Source: Desulfobacterium sp.
GTDB lineage: Bacteria > Desulfobacterota > Desulfobacteria > Desulfobacterales > Desulfobacteraceae
Length of the DNA stretch: 64,000 bases
Assembly (NCBI GenBank): GCA_030145245.1
Contig: JAQYWC010000052.1
Location: 62,001-126,000, forward strand
Direction: 5' to 3'
Part shown: positions 9,662 through 17,581 of the stretch, piece by piece
Numbering within the stretch: position 1 is the first letter of the stretch
Layout: each line of letters opens with the position of its first letter
Translations under genes and position numbers: made by a program
The notes under the pieces: model-generated
The model's input: the letters and a program-made list of their open reading frames with translations, nothing else
Told to the model about the DNA's origin: nothing
Database searches by the model: none

Positions 9662-10744
9662 ATGCCGGTTGTATACTTGCAAAACGTTTCTAAGACGTTT
9701 GAAAACCATGTTGTAATCGACAAACTTTCCCTGGACGTTTTCAAGGGGGAGTTCCTGACCCTGCTCGGCCCGTCGGGTTGCGGCAAAACCACGGTCCTGA
9801 GGCTCATTGCCGGGCTTGAGACCTGCGACCAGGGCGTAATCCGTATAGGCGGGAAAGACCACACCCACGTCCCTGCCTGTGACCGGGACGTTAATACCGT
9901 TTTCCAGAGCTATGCCCTGTTTCCCCACATGACGGTGTTCGATAATATCGCCTTTGGCCTGAAGCTGAAGAAGATAACGCCTATGGAGATCAAGCAGCGG
10001 GTTGAGGAGACCCTGGCGCTTGTGAAACTGTCCGGGCTTGGCAACCGCCGCATCCAGCAGCTCTCAGGAGGTCAGCAGCAGCGGGTGGCCATTGCCAGGG
10101 CCATTGTGAACCAACCCTTGATCCTGCTTCTGGATGAGCCCCTCAGTGCCCTGGATTACAAACTTCGAAAGGAGATGCGCCTGGAGCTGAGGCAGCTCCA
10201 CAGAAAGCTTGGCATCACCTTTGTTTTTGTCACCCATGACCAGGAGGAGGCCCTTACCCTTTCCGACCGGGTGGTGGTGATGAACAACGGCTGCATCGAG
10301 CAGATCGGCCCGCCCAAGGAGATTTACGAAGAGCCGGTAAACCGCTTTGTTGCCGAATTTGTCGGGGAGAGCAACCTGTTTGACGCAGAGGTGGTCGAGA
10401 CCCGGGGAGAAACCATGGAAATCCGGGTGCAGGGGGTCTTAAAGGCGGTGAAGAACCGGCGCGGGTTCCAGGCGGGCCAGAAGGTCAAGGTACTGCTTCG
10501 CCCTGAGGATATGACCGTGGAACCCTGTAAGCAGGACTGTCCCTCCGGTTCTTTTCCGGGAAGGGTGGAGGAGATGATCTACAAGGGGACCACCGTGGAA
10601 CTCATCATCCGCCTTGAAGACGGCAAACAGGTGGTGATCCTGGAGTTTTTCAACGAGGACGCCGAGGATATTTCCTACGATATGGGAGAAGGGGTCTGCG
10701 TTTCCTGGATCGACGGTTGGGAGGTGGTCCTTCCCCATGAATGA
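9662..10744 (+). CDS. potA: Spermidine/putrescine ABC transporter, ATP-binding subunit
   Basis: Hydrolyses ATP to drive polyamine import through PotBC. Walker A is GPSGCGKTT, the ABC signature is LSGGQQQR and Walker B is LILLLDEP, followed by the switch His in FVTHDQEEA. A C-terminal TOBE-like regulatory domain follows. An upstream in-frame ATG at 9524 would add 46 residues that do not resemble the family. The ATG at 9662 has GGAGG at 9649-9653 with 8-nt spacing and gives a normal 360-residue PotA. The stop overlaps potB by 8 nt, showing translational coupling. Confidence 0.95.
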   Translation: MPVVYLQNVSKTFENHVVIDKLSLDVFKGEFLTLLGPSGCGKTTVLRLIAGLETCDQGVIRIGGKDHTHVPACDRDVNTVFQSYALFPHMTVFDNIAFGLKLKKITPMEIKQRVEETLALVKLSGLGNRRIQQLSGGQQQRVAIARAIVNQPLILLLDEPLSALDYKLRKEMRLELRQLHRKLGITFVFVTHDQEEALTLSDRVVVMNNGCIEQIGPPKEIYEEPVNRFVAEFVGESNLFDAEVVETRGETMEIRVQGVLKAVKNRRGFQAGQKVKVLLRPEDMTVEPCKQDCPSGSFPGRVEEMIYKGTTVELIIRLEDGKQVVILEFFNEDAEDISYDMGEGVCVSWIDGWEVVLPHE

Positions 10745-11591
10745 GAACAAGGGCTTTAAAAACACCGCCATCACCGTCAACATGCTCTGGATCTTCCTCT
10801 TTGTTCTGGTGCCCAACCTGATCGTGGTTGTGATCAGCTTTCTGGAGCGGGACCCGGTTGGCTTTTTCCGATGGGAGCCGACGATCTCCCACTACATCAA
10901 CCTGTTTGATCCGGTCAATGCCCGGGTCTTTACCCACTCCCTTACATATTCCTTTGGCACCACCCTCCTGACCCTGGCCGTGGGTTACCCCTTTGCCTGG
11001 TTCCTTTCCAGGGTGGGAAGGCGAAGGCGCCCTCTGATGCTGATGATGGTGATCGTTCCCTTCTGGACCAGTTCCCTTATCCGTACCTATGCTCTGGTGA
11101 TTCTCATGAAGGCCAACGGTGTGATCAACTCCCTTCTTGTCACCCTTGGCCTGGCCAAGGGGCCGGTGTCGATACTCTACACCGATGTTGCGGTGTACGT
11201 GGGCCTGGTTTACTCCCTGCTTCCCTTCATGATCCTGCCCCTTTATGCGGTGCTGGAGAAGCTGGACTCCCGGCTGCTGGAGGCGGCCTGTGACCTGGGT
11301 GCCACCCACCTCCAGGTATTTGCAAGGGTGGTGCTGCCCCTGTCGCTGCCCGGGGTGATGGCCGGCTCGATCATGGTGTTTCTTCCCTCCATGGGGCTGT
11401 TTTACATCCCCGACCTGTTGGGCGGCGCCAAATCCATGCTGGTGGGCAATTTCATCAAAAACCAGTTCCTCACCTCAGGCAACTGGCCCTTTGGATCTGC
11501 GGCAAGCGTCTTCCTCATCCTGGTCATGGTCTCCATGATGGCGGTCTATCTCCTTGTCATGAAACGCTTTAACCGGTCGGTGATGCCATGA
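10737..11591 (+). CDS. potB: Spermidine/putrescine ABC transporter permease
   Basis: Inner-membrane permease of 284 residues with about six hydrophobic helices. The binding-protein-dependent transport motif is visible as LLEAACDLGATHLQVFARVVLP, split as EAACDLGA and the following loop that contacts PotA. It overlaps potA at its start and potC at its end (ATGA-type), so all subunits come from one message. With PotC it forms the polyamine channel. Confidence 0.95.
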   Translation: MNENKGFKNTAITVNMLWIFLFVLVPNLIVVVISFLERDPVGFFRWEPTISHYINLFDPVNARVFTHSLTYSFGTTLLTLAVGYPFAWFLSRVGRRRRPLMLMMVIVPFWTSSLIRTYALVILMKANGVINSLLVTLGLAKGPVSILYTDVAVYVGLVYSLLPFMILPLYAVLEKLDSRLLEAACDLGATHLQVFARVVLPLSLPGVMAGSIMVFLPSMGLFYIPDLLGGAKSMLVGNFIKNQFLTSGNWPFGSAASVFLILVMVSMMAVYLLVMKRFNRSVMP

Positions 11592-12358
11592 AGCGCTGGG
11601 TAGGAATCTCCTGGCTCACCGCGGTCTATGCCTTTCTCTACATACCGCTGGTCACCCTCATGGTCTACTCCTTCAACCAGGCCAGGTTCACCACGGTGTG
11701 GAAGGGGTTCACCTTCAAGTGGTATATCAGGCTCATGGGAAACCAGCAGCTTTTGGACTCCTTTTTCAACTCATTGACCGTGGCCCTTGTTGCAAGCGTC
11801 ATTGCCACGGTGATCGGCACCCTGGGCGCCTTTGTCGTGAGCCACTACCGATTTGCCGGGCGCAAGATTTTTTTCGGGCTGATCTATTCCGTGATGATGA
11901 GCCCGGACATTGTCATGGGGATCTCCCTTCTCATGCTCTTTGTGCTCATGGGCATGGAGACAGGCTTCATGACCCTGCTGCTGGCCCATGTCACCTTTTG
12001 TCTGCCCTTTGTCATGGTCACGGTCCATGCCCGCATCAGAGGCTTTGATTCCATGGTGGTGGATGCGGCCCGGGATCTTGGCGCCGGAGAGTTCCAGATA
12101 TTTTACCGTATCATTCTGCCCATGATCCTGCCCGCGGTCCTGGCCGGGTGGCTGCTCAGCTTCACCCTTTCCCTGGACGACGTGATCATCAGCTTTTTTG
12201 TGACGGGGCCGGAATTTGAGATCCTGCCTTTGAAAATATATTCCATGGTGCGTCTGGGGGTGAAGCCCGAGGTGAACGCCCTTTGCTCCATACTTTTTTT
12301 GTTGACCCTGGCTGCCGTGACAACGGCCCACTTTCTGACAAAGGAGAGAGAAAAATGA
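11588..12358 (+). CDS. potC: Spermidine/putrescine ABC transporter permease
   Basis: Second permease subunit, 256 residues with about six transmembrane segments. The EAA-type coupling loop reads VDAARDLGAGEFQIF. It is coupled to potB by a 4-nt overlap and to potD by an ATGA overlap at 12355-12358. Gene order potABCD is the classical one, and no subunit is missing. Confidence 0.95.
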   Translation: MKRWVGISWLTAVYAFLYIPLVTLMVYSFNQARFTTVWKGFTFKWYIRLMGNQQLLDSFFNSLTVALVASVIATVIGTLGAFVVSHYRFAGRKIFFGLIYSVMMSPDIVMGISLLMLFVLMGMETGFMTLLLAHVTFCLPFVMVTVHARIRGFDSMVVDAARDLGAGEFQIFYRIILPMILPAVLAGWLLSFTLSLDDVIISFFVTGPEFEILPLKIYSMVRLGVKPEVNALCSILFLLTLAAVTTAHFLTKEREK

Positions 12359-13386
12359 AAAAATGGATGATCCTTATATGTATCCTGCTGCTTCCGGCTG
12401 CGGCCCTGGCAGCCAAACCAAGTGTTTATGTCTACAACTGGACCGAGTACATGCCCGACGCGGTGCTGTCCGCCTTTCAAAAGGAGACCGGCATCAAGGT
12501 GGTTTATTCCACCTATGAGAGCAACGAATCCATGTATGCCAAGGTTAAGCTCGTCAGGGGCAAGGGGTATGACGTGGTCTTCCCCTCCACCTATTTTGTC
12601 CACAAGATGCGGAACCAGGGCCTGCTCGCCCCCATTGACCAATCAAAGCTGACCAACTTCAAACACCTGGACCCCATGCTCCTGGACAAGCCCTATGATC
12701 CGGACAACCGCTACAGCATCCCCTATGTCTGGGGTTCCACGGCCCTTGCCTACAATGCCGACCATGTAAAACCAGAGCAGATGATTTCCTGGAAAGACCT
12801 GTGGCGGCCGGAGCTGAAGAACCGCCTGGTAATGAATGACGATTTACGGGAGGTGTTCGGCGTCGGGCTCATTGTCAACGGCTATTCCGTGAACGACACC
12901 GATCCCGACCACATTCGTACGGCCTTTGAGTCCGTAAAAGAACTCATGCCCAACATCCGGGTTTTTTCCGGGGACTCCCCCAAACAGCCCCTTCTCAACC
13001 TTGAGGCCCATGGCGGCATGATCTGGAACGGGGAGGCCTACATGGCGGCCGAGGAGGACCCCGCCATCCGCTATGCCTATCCCAGGGAGGGAGCCATCTT
13101 CTGGGTGGACTCCATGGTTATTCCCAAGAACGCCAAAAACAAGGAGGCCGCCCACAGGTTCATCGATTTCATCCTGAAACCCGAAATGGCTAAGCTGATC
13201 TGCGAGTATGTGGGGTATGCTCCGGCCAACCGCACCGCAGTCAGCCTCATGGACAAGGCGCTCAAGGACAACCCCATGATCTTTCCAGACCCTTCGGTGG
13301 TGGAAAAGGGGGAGTTTCAGATGGATGTGGGGGAGGCCATCCTGGTCTACGAGCGCTACTGGGAACGGCTCAAAACCGGGCTTTGA
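12355..13386 (+). CDS. potD: Polyamine ABC transporter, periplasmic substrate-binding protein
   Basis: A 343-residue periplasmic protein with a clear Sec signal peptide (about residues 1-22, hydrophobic LICILLLPAAALA, cleavage before AKPSV). The PotD/PotF fold begins VYVYNWTEYMPD, typical of spermidine/putrescine binders. An upstream in-frame ATG at 12283 lies inside potC. ATG 12355 overlaps the potC stop and has AGGAGAG just before it. A degenerate partial copy of the last part of this gene lies 1.4 kb downstream at 14720-14816, part of a local duplication. Confidence 0.95.
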   Translation: MKKWMILICILLLPAAALAAKPSVYVYNWTEYMPDAVLSAFQKETGIKVVYSTYESNESMYAKVKLVRGKGYDVVFPSTYFVHKMRNQGLLAPIDQSKLTNFKHLDPMLLDKPYDPDNRYSIPYVWGSTALAYNADHVKPEQMISWKDLWRPELKNRLVMNDDLREVFGVGLIVNGYSVNDTDPDHIRTAFESVKELMPNIRVFSGDSPKQPLLNLEAHGGMIWNGEAYMAAEEDPAIRYAYPREGAIFWVDSMVIPKNAKNKEAAHRFIDFILKPEMAKLICEYVGYAPANRTAVSLMDKALKDNPMIFPDPSVVEKGEFQMDVGEAILVYERYWERLKTGL

Positions 13387-13428
13387 TCCTGGTAAATTTA
13401 AAAAATATTAAAAAAAAGAAAAAAAGGT

Positions 13429-13456
13429 TTGACAGATGCTTTGAATGCTGTTAGTT
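13429..13456 (+). promoter_or_regulatory. Probable promoter of tRNA-Lys
   Basis: TTGACA at 13429-13434 is followed after 16 nt by TTAGTT at 13451-13456, about 45 nt before the tRNA. The equivalent -35 in the duplicated copy is TTGCCA (14859-14864), one change from consensus, so the second tRNA gene may be transcribed more weakly. Confidence 0.45.
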
Positions 13457-13501
13457 TCGCCTTGTTTTTCTGCTTCAGCAGCGCTTTTCACTGCTTCAGC
13501 A

Positions 13502-13577
13502 GGGCCGTTAGCTCAATTGGTAGAGCAACTGACTCTTAATCAGTAGGTCCACGGTTCGATCCCGCGACGGCCCACCA
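13502..13577 (+). tRNA. tRNA-Lys (anticodon CTT)
   Basis: A 76-nt cloverleaf with acceptor stem GGGCCGT pairing ACGGCCC and an encoded CCA end. The anticodon arm ACTGA-CTCTTAA-TCAGT gives anticodon CTT, and the T-loop is GGTTCGATCCC. It is identical to the second copy at 14933-15008. It lies downstream of potD and is followed by its own terminator. Confidence 0.97.
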
Positions 13578-13586
13578 TTTTACAAC

Positions 13587-13626
13587 AAGGCCAACAAGCG
13601 TAACACTGCTTGTTGGCCTTTTTTGC
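13587..13626 (+). terminator. Rho-independent terminator of tRNA-Lys
   Basis: A perfect 13-bp stem, AAGGCCAACAAGC with GCTTGTTGGCCTT, and an 8-nt loop are followed by a T-run. It lies 10 nt after the tRNA. Confidence 0.9.
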
Positions 13627-13675
13627 ATTTTAAGCCCAGCGATTCGCGCCACACCCAAAAAAAGGTCGAGAACCA

Positions 13676-14179
13676 ATGCAGGAATTAAGATATCTGACAG
13701 GTTATGCTGACCAACTGACAGTCCAGGTCAGGCAACTTGTAAACGAGCAGCGCCTGGGCGAGATACTCTTGAAAAAACACCCCGTTGCCCATGATATCAA
13801 GACCGATAAGGCCCTGTACGATTATACTGTGGCCCTGAAGAACCAGTTTCTGCGCAAAGCCAACCCCTTAAGCAAGGTGATCTTCGACGGCAAGATCAAC
13901 GTGATCCATCACGCTCTGGGCCTTCACACCTTTGTCTCCCGGGTGCAGGGGAACAAGCTCAAGGCAAAACACGAGATCCGCGTCAGCATGATTTTCAAGA
14001 CCGCCCCCCTGGCGTTCCTGCGGATGATCCTGGTGCATGAACTTGCCCATCTTAAAAATAAGGACCACAGCAAGTCCTTTTACAGCCTTTGTGAGCACAT
14101 GGAACCGAACTACCACCAGGTGGAGTTCGACCTGCGCCTCTACCTGACCCACCTCGACCTGTTCGGACCGCTTTACTAA
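13676..14179 (+). CDS. YgjP-like M48-family metallopeptidase domain protein
   Basis: A 167-residue cytoplasmic protein of the YgjP/DUF45 group. The zinc motif HELAH is in ILVHELAHLKNKDH at about residues 121-134, with the downstream HMEPNYH expected of the family. The N-terminal half (LVNEQRLGEILLKK, TDKALYDYTVALKNQF) matches the E. coli YgjP pattern as I remember it. It is full length. No partner gene is adjacent. A degenerate, internally deleted copy of its 3' half occurs at 15093-15193. Confidence 0.88.
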   Translation: MQELRYLTGYADQLTVQVRQLVNEQRLGEILLKKHPVAHDIKTDKALYDYTVALKNQFLRKANPLSKVIFDGKINVIHHALGLHTFVSRVQGNKLKAKHEIRVSMIFKTAPLAFLRMILVHELAHLKNKDHSKSFYSLCEHMEPNYHQVEFDLRLYLTHLDLFGPLY

Positions 14180-14379
14180 AAGGGTGGCTCTTCACAGGGT
14201 GCCCCTCTCTGAAGCCTACCCCCATGAGCGTTTGATTCCAGAGCTTTCAAAATTAAATGATTTGATACCATATACTGTGGGTAGATGGATTTCAAACAGT
14301 GCTTTTAGGTTGACATACGGCAAACGTGGGGATATTTTTATTCAGTTAAAAAAAAGACAGAAAAAAAAAGGAAATCAAA
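14180..14379. other. Intergenic region without a convincing gene
   Basis: About 200 bp, more AT-rich than its surroundings. An 87-codon frame (14184-14447) crosses it but has no ribosome-binding site and overlaps the following lipoprotein gene in another frame. AGGAAATC just upstream of 14380 serves as that gene's ribosome-binding site. Confidence 0.5.
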
Positions 14380-14640
14380 ATGAAGCACTTAACAAAGTTT
14401 GTTTTTGTGGCACTTCTATTCTCCCTTGTCCTTGCTGGATGCAGTAAATTGAATCAGGAAAATTATGACAAAATTAAAATTGGAATGGATTATCAGCAGG
14501 TGATTGAGATTATCGGCAATCCGGACAAATGTGATGCCGCCCTTGGAGCTAAAAGCTGTATTTGGGGGGGTGAAAAGAAGAATATTACCATTAAGTTTGT
14601 TGCAGATAAAGTTGCCCTTCCGACCATGAAAGGAATATGA
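14380..14640 (+). CDS. Small BamE/SmpA-like lipoprotein (DUF3862-type)
   Basis: An 86-residue lipoprotein. A lipobox LAGC at residues 18-21 follows a hydrophobic signal, so it should be lipidated at Cys21 and sit in a membrane facing the periplasm. The mature part, NYDKIKIGMDYQQVIEIIG then KCDAALGAKSCIWG, carries the beta-lactamase-inhibitor-like/BamE motif seen in DUF3862 proteins. The gene lies between the two halves of the tRNA-Lys segmental duplication. Its C-terminus is short for the group as I recall it, so slight truncation is possible. Confidence 0.75.
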   Translation: MKHLTKFVFVALLFSLVLAGCSKLNQENYDKIKIGMDYQQVIEIIGNPDKCDAALGAKSCIWGGEKKNITIKFVADKVALPTMKGI

Positions 14641-14719
14641 AAGAGTTACTATGAAAAAGCGCATCAACCCCATCAGCATTGAAGCTTCGAGGCGAAGGCG
14701 TTGGTGTTCATGAACTTTT

Positions 14720-14816
14720 GAAGGCGGCCCACAGGTTAATCGATTTAATCTTCAAACCTGAAATGGCCATCCTGGCCTGCGAGCGCTACTGGGAGGGGCT
14801 TAAAACCGTGCTTTGA
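14720..14816 (+). pseudogene. Remnant of a duplicated potD 3' end
   Basis: About 50 bp match the potD stretch near 13143-13189 (encoding AAHRFIDFILKPEMA, here AAHRLIDLIFKPEMA). The sequence then jumps, without the intervening 150 bp, to the last potD codons (encoding ERYWERLKTGL, here ERYWEGLKTVL) and the stop. It has no start codon or upstream part, so it is a non-functional remnant. It lies directly before the second tRNA-Lys, as potD does before the first. Confidence 0.85.
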
Positions 14817-14932
14817 TCCGGGCGAAATCAAAAAATATCAAAAATATGAAAAAAAGGTTTGCCAAATGCTTTAGTTGCTGTTAGGTTACGCCTTGTTTTT
14901 CTGCTTCAGCAGCGTTTTTCACTGCTTCAGCA

Positions 14933-15008
14933 GGGCCGTTAGCTCAATTGGTAGAGCAACTGACTCTTAATCAGTAGGTCCACGGTTCGATCCCGCGACG
15001 GCCCACCA
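14933..15008 (+). tRNA. tRNA-Lys (anticodon CTT), duplicate copy
   Basis: Identical over all 76 nt to the tRNA at 13502-13577, including the encoded CCA. The leader is also conserved for about 100 nt with scattered changes. It is intact, so it may be functional although the sequences on both sides have decayed. Confidence 0.97.
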
Positions 15009-15017
15009 TTTTACAAC

Positions 15018-15055
15018 AAGGCCAGCAAGCGTTTCTCAGCTTGCTGGCCTTTTTT
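15018..15055 (+). terminator. Rho-independent terminator of duplicate tRNA-Lys
   Basis: AAGGCCAGCAAGC pairs with GCTTGCTGGCCTT over 13 bp and a T-run follows. Relative to the first copy, paired positions changed together (AAC/GTT to AGC/GCT), so the stem was kept by compensatory change. Confidence 0.9.
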
Positions 15056-15092
15056 GCTTTTTAAACCATATTGTTTTTGTCGTTCAGTCAGC

Positions 15093-15193
15093 GATCCGCT
15101 TCAGCATGATTTTCAAGACCGCCCCCCTGAAGTTCCTGCGGATGATCCTGGTGCATGAACCTGCACCTTGACCTGTTCGGGCCGCTTTACTAA
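15093..15193 (+). pseudogene. Remnant of a duplicated ygjP-like gene
   Basis: The sequence matches the 3' half of the gene at 13676-14179 around the codons for the zinc site (ATTTTCAAGACCGCCCCCCT and following). It breaks just before HELAH and resumes at the last codons and stop (GACCTGTTCGGRCCGCTTTA). The 5' half and the zinc site are missing, so it cannot make the protein. Confidence 0.85.
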
Positions 15194-15262
15194 AAACGAA
15201 GCTCCGTAAATGCTATATCTGGACAGTGCATAACCTTGCCGTGGATCTTCCAGCCCAAGCCC

Positions 15263-15829
15263 CTATACCAAGACGGAGCTTGCTATTTTTTCCAAGCCAA
15301 CACCGAATTGATCGTTTATTTCTTTAAGGAAGTCATTTGCTTTGATTTCAGCATCATCAAGCCGGGATAAAAAATATTTATTGTCGTAATTACGTTCTCG
15401 TAGTGATGCAAAACGAGAATTAAGAGTCGTTGCTTTATCAAATTCAATTAGAAAATCTGTAATGGTAATCAGCTTTTCCTCGAAGGTCTTTGGGATAAAT
15501 GTTTCCCTGGGAAGACCGTATTGATGTGCTTCCTCCGAGGTCAGTCCAAAAAAGATATGAGATGCGGAAAAATAAGCTTCTCTGGGGTGTCCGAGCCCCA
15601 TCAACAAACGATAACCTTCTATTCCATGTAAGATAGGGTCATGCGTTTTATATCTGCCGATGTCATGTAAAAGAGCAGCCGATCTTAAAAAATCAAGATC
15701 TACCTCCATTGTCTTTGAGAAAAGATTTCCACAATGAATTGATAGCTGAGAAACAGCTTTGCAATGCTTCATCCATGGCTTGTTCTTACTGTATTCTTTT
15801 AATAGCTTTAAAGCGTCGTTTTCATTCAT
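15263..15829 (-). CDS. HD-domain phosphohydrolase
   Basis: A 188-residue protein with a single HD domain. The metal-binding motif reads LLHDIG at about residues 53-58, with upstream His in the first helix (MKHCKAVSQLSIHCG) and downstream His (DPILHGIEGYRLL). Members of this family hydrolyse nucleotides or phosphodiesters; the substrate is unknown. It has no DNA- or membrane-binding segment. It lies next to an HD-GYP protein on the same strand but about 150 nt away. Confidence 0.82.
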   Translation of the reverse strand: MNENDALKLLKEYSKNKPWMKHCKAVSQLSIHCGNLFSKTMEVDLDFLRSAALLHDIGRYKTHDPILHGIEGYRLLMGLGHPREAYFSASHIFFGLTSEEAHQYGLPRETFIPKTFEEKLITITDFLIEFDKATTLNSRFASLRERNYDNKYFLSRLDDAEIKANDFLKEINDQFGVGLEKIASSVLV

Positions 15830-15978
15830 GGTGGTTCTTAGTCTGTTCGAAGTTAATGAACTTACATTCGTTATAAATGTCCTAATACTTTATAATTCAA
15901 GGTGTGTCTGAAAAAAAAAACTAAAAAACATGTTATTCCTGGAGGCTATATGCTGCATGGAAACAAAAGGCGTTGGTG

Positions 15979-17199
15979 TTAATCAAGGCATTGGGCATGC
16001 CGCCAGCATTTTTCAACATGGGTTGTGGCTAATGCCACTAATTCAGGGTCAAGCTTCCCTTTTTTTGCCATGTCCGCCATTTTAAGAATGATCTTTTCCG
16101 GTGCCAATGAATCGCGGTATGGCCTTTTCTGGGCCAGGGCCTGGAAAACATCGGCTACAGCAATGATTCTGGCTTCAGTACTCAAACTGTTTGGGGTTTT
16201 ATGGAAAGGGTAGCCGATCCCGGACATACCTTCATGATGGAAGGCCGCCCATTGCGCTATTTTTTCAAACCCCTTGATTCTGCGCAGTATCTGGTAACTT
16301 TCGAAACTGTGCCTCATCATGAAAGCCATTTCCCTGTCGGTAAGGGGACCAGGTTTGTCTAAAATTTCATCCGGGACATTGAGTTTCCCCAGATCATGCA
16401 GAAGTCCGGCAGCTTCAAGCATGTATAGCATATCCCCGGAATAGCCAAGCTGACTGCCAAGAAATTTAGCCAGCCGGGCAACCCCCCGGGAATGTTCGAC
16501 AGTAAAGGTACTTTTAGCGTCAACAATATCCGCAAAAATGGTAGCAATTTCCAACACCGTATGCCCGTCAACCGACTGCTCATCGGTTTGTCGCTCCAAG
16601 TCCATGAGGTAATAGGGCAGATGTTTGCTGTCCAGGGATAGCCAGAAAAATTCTTTGGTTGCCAATTTGAGGAATATATCTACCAATTCAGGTTTGAAAA
16701 GTAAATCCCGGTATTTTTTTATTGTATCGCAGATTGAATGCCGGGCCATTAGAATGTTAGTCCCCCCATGCTGGGCAATCAAGGCATCGACCCGGTCTGT
16801 CAGATATATCAAATTGCTGATCAAAGCCAGATCCCGATCCAGATGGGGTGGCAGATCCTCCCAGTGAGTGTGATGGTAGTAGATGATCGGCGGCAGACCG
16901 TCAAACAATCGGCATCTGTCCAGAAGTTTCTTGCCTCTGGTGCAGTGCTCCTGGGAACCACTCCAATCTAACTCTGTGACAAGTTTTTGGTGCACTTGAG
17001 TGGAAGATACGCCGCAGTCGTGGAGCAGGGAGGCATGGTGAATCGTGTTAAGCTGTTCGGTATTAAGTTTCATGGTCTTTCCGCACTCCACGGCCATGAA
17101 GGCTACACGCTTACCATGATTTATTTCATCAATTCCCACCAGATCAAGGGCATCGGAAAGGGCATGGATAACCTGCCTGACATTGATTCGGAAGATCAT
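15979..17199 (-). CDS. HD-GYP domain protein with an additional N-terminal HD domain
   Basis: A 406-residue cytoplasmic protein. A first HD-like domain covers about residues 10-180 (ASLLHDCG at 56-63, then YYHHTHWED). A canonical HD-GYP domain covers about 210-390: LLHDLGKLNVPDEIL, HHEGMSGIGYP with the GYP signature, and a DVFQALAQKRPYR motif. HD-GYP proteins of this form degrade cyclic di-GMP. The catalytic residues look intact in the second domain. The N-terminal HD copy keeps a His-Asp pair but lacks the GYP signature and may be regulatory. No sensor or receiver domain is attached. Confidence 0.88.
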   Translation of the reverse strand: MIFRINVRQVIHALSDALDLVGIDEINHGKRVAFMAVECGKTMKLNTEQLNTIHHASLLHDCGVSSTQVHQKLVTELDWSGSQEHCTRGKKLLDRCRLFDGLPPIIYYHHTHWEDLPPHLDRDLALISNLIYLTDRVDALIAQHGGTNILMARHSICDTIKKYRDLLFKPELVDIFLKLATKEFFWLSLDSKHLPYYLMDLERQTDEQSVDGHTVLEIATIFADIVDAKSTFTVEHSRGVARLAKFLGSQLGYSGDMLYMLEAAGLLHDLGKLNVPDEILDKPGPLTDREMAFMMRHSFESYQILRRIKGFEKIAQWAAFHHEGMSGIGYPFHKTPNSLSTEARIIAVADVFQALAQKRPYRDSLAPEKIILKMADMAKKGKLDPELVALATTHVEKCWRHAQCLD

Positions 17200-17235
17200 A
17201 GAAGTATTTACCCCTTTGATTGTTCAAAAGTCGTA

Positions 17236-17463
17236 TTATATCATCAGCGATTTTAAACTGTCGGGAGGATTGTCTAAAATTACTGAATTTTTAAGCTCAG
17301 TTTCTACTTGATTAAACGTTTTAAAGATTACAACGCCTTTGGGGTTCGTTATCAACGGGGTGATGCGAATATCTGCATAAGAAGGACCTGTTGCCGTCAA
17401 TGATGGAGCAAACAATAAAAAATATACCCAAAGATATATAAAATTGAATTTTACTGTTTTCAT
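17236..17463 (-). CDS. Small putative secreted protein
   Basis: From ATG 17463 a 75-residue protein is predicted, with a good signal peptide (FNFIYLWVYFLLFAPSLTATG) and a short mature part rich in Val, Leu and Asn. An earlier in-frame ATG at 17598 would place the hydrophobic segment mid-protein and overlap the next gene, so the later start is chosen. No clear Shine-Dalgarno is visible. I do not recognise a family, and it may be the remnant of a larger gene. Confidence 0.4.
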   Translation of the reverse strand: MKTVKFNFIYLWVYFLLFAPSLTATGPSYADIRITPLITNPKGVVIFKTFNQVETELKNSVILDNPPDSLKSLMI

Positions 17464-17581
17464 GTTGATGCATATGAGATTAACAAAAGTATTAGCCGAA
17501 AACAAGGGCGGAAGCGTGGGAGATCGTCTGGAGGGCTTCAGGAAAGCGAAAGGCGACCCGCAGGTGAGAGTGACCCTTTGT

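Noticed and set aside
14184-14447. 87-codon plus-strand frame
   Set aside because: No ribosome-binding site, unusual composition, and it overlaps the well-supported lipoprotein gene at 14380.
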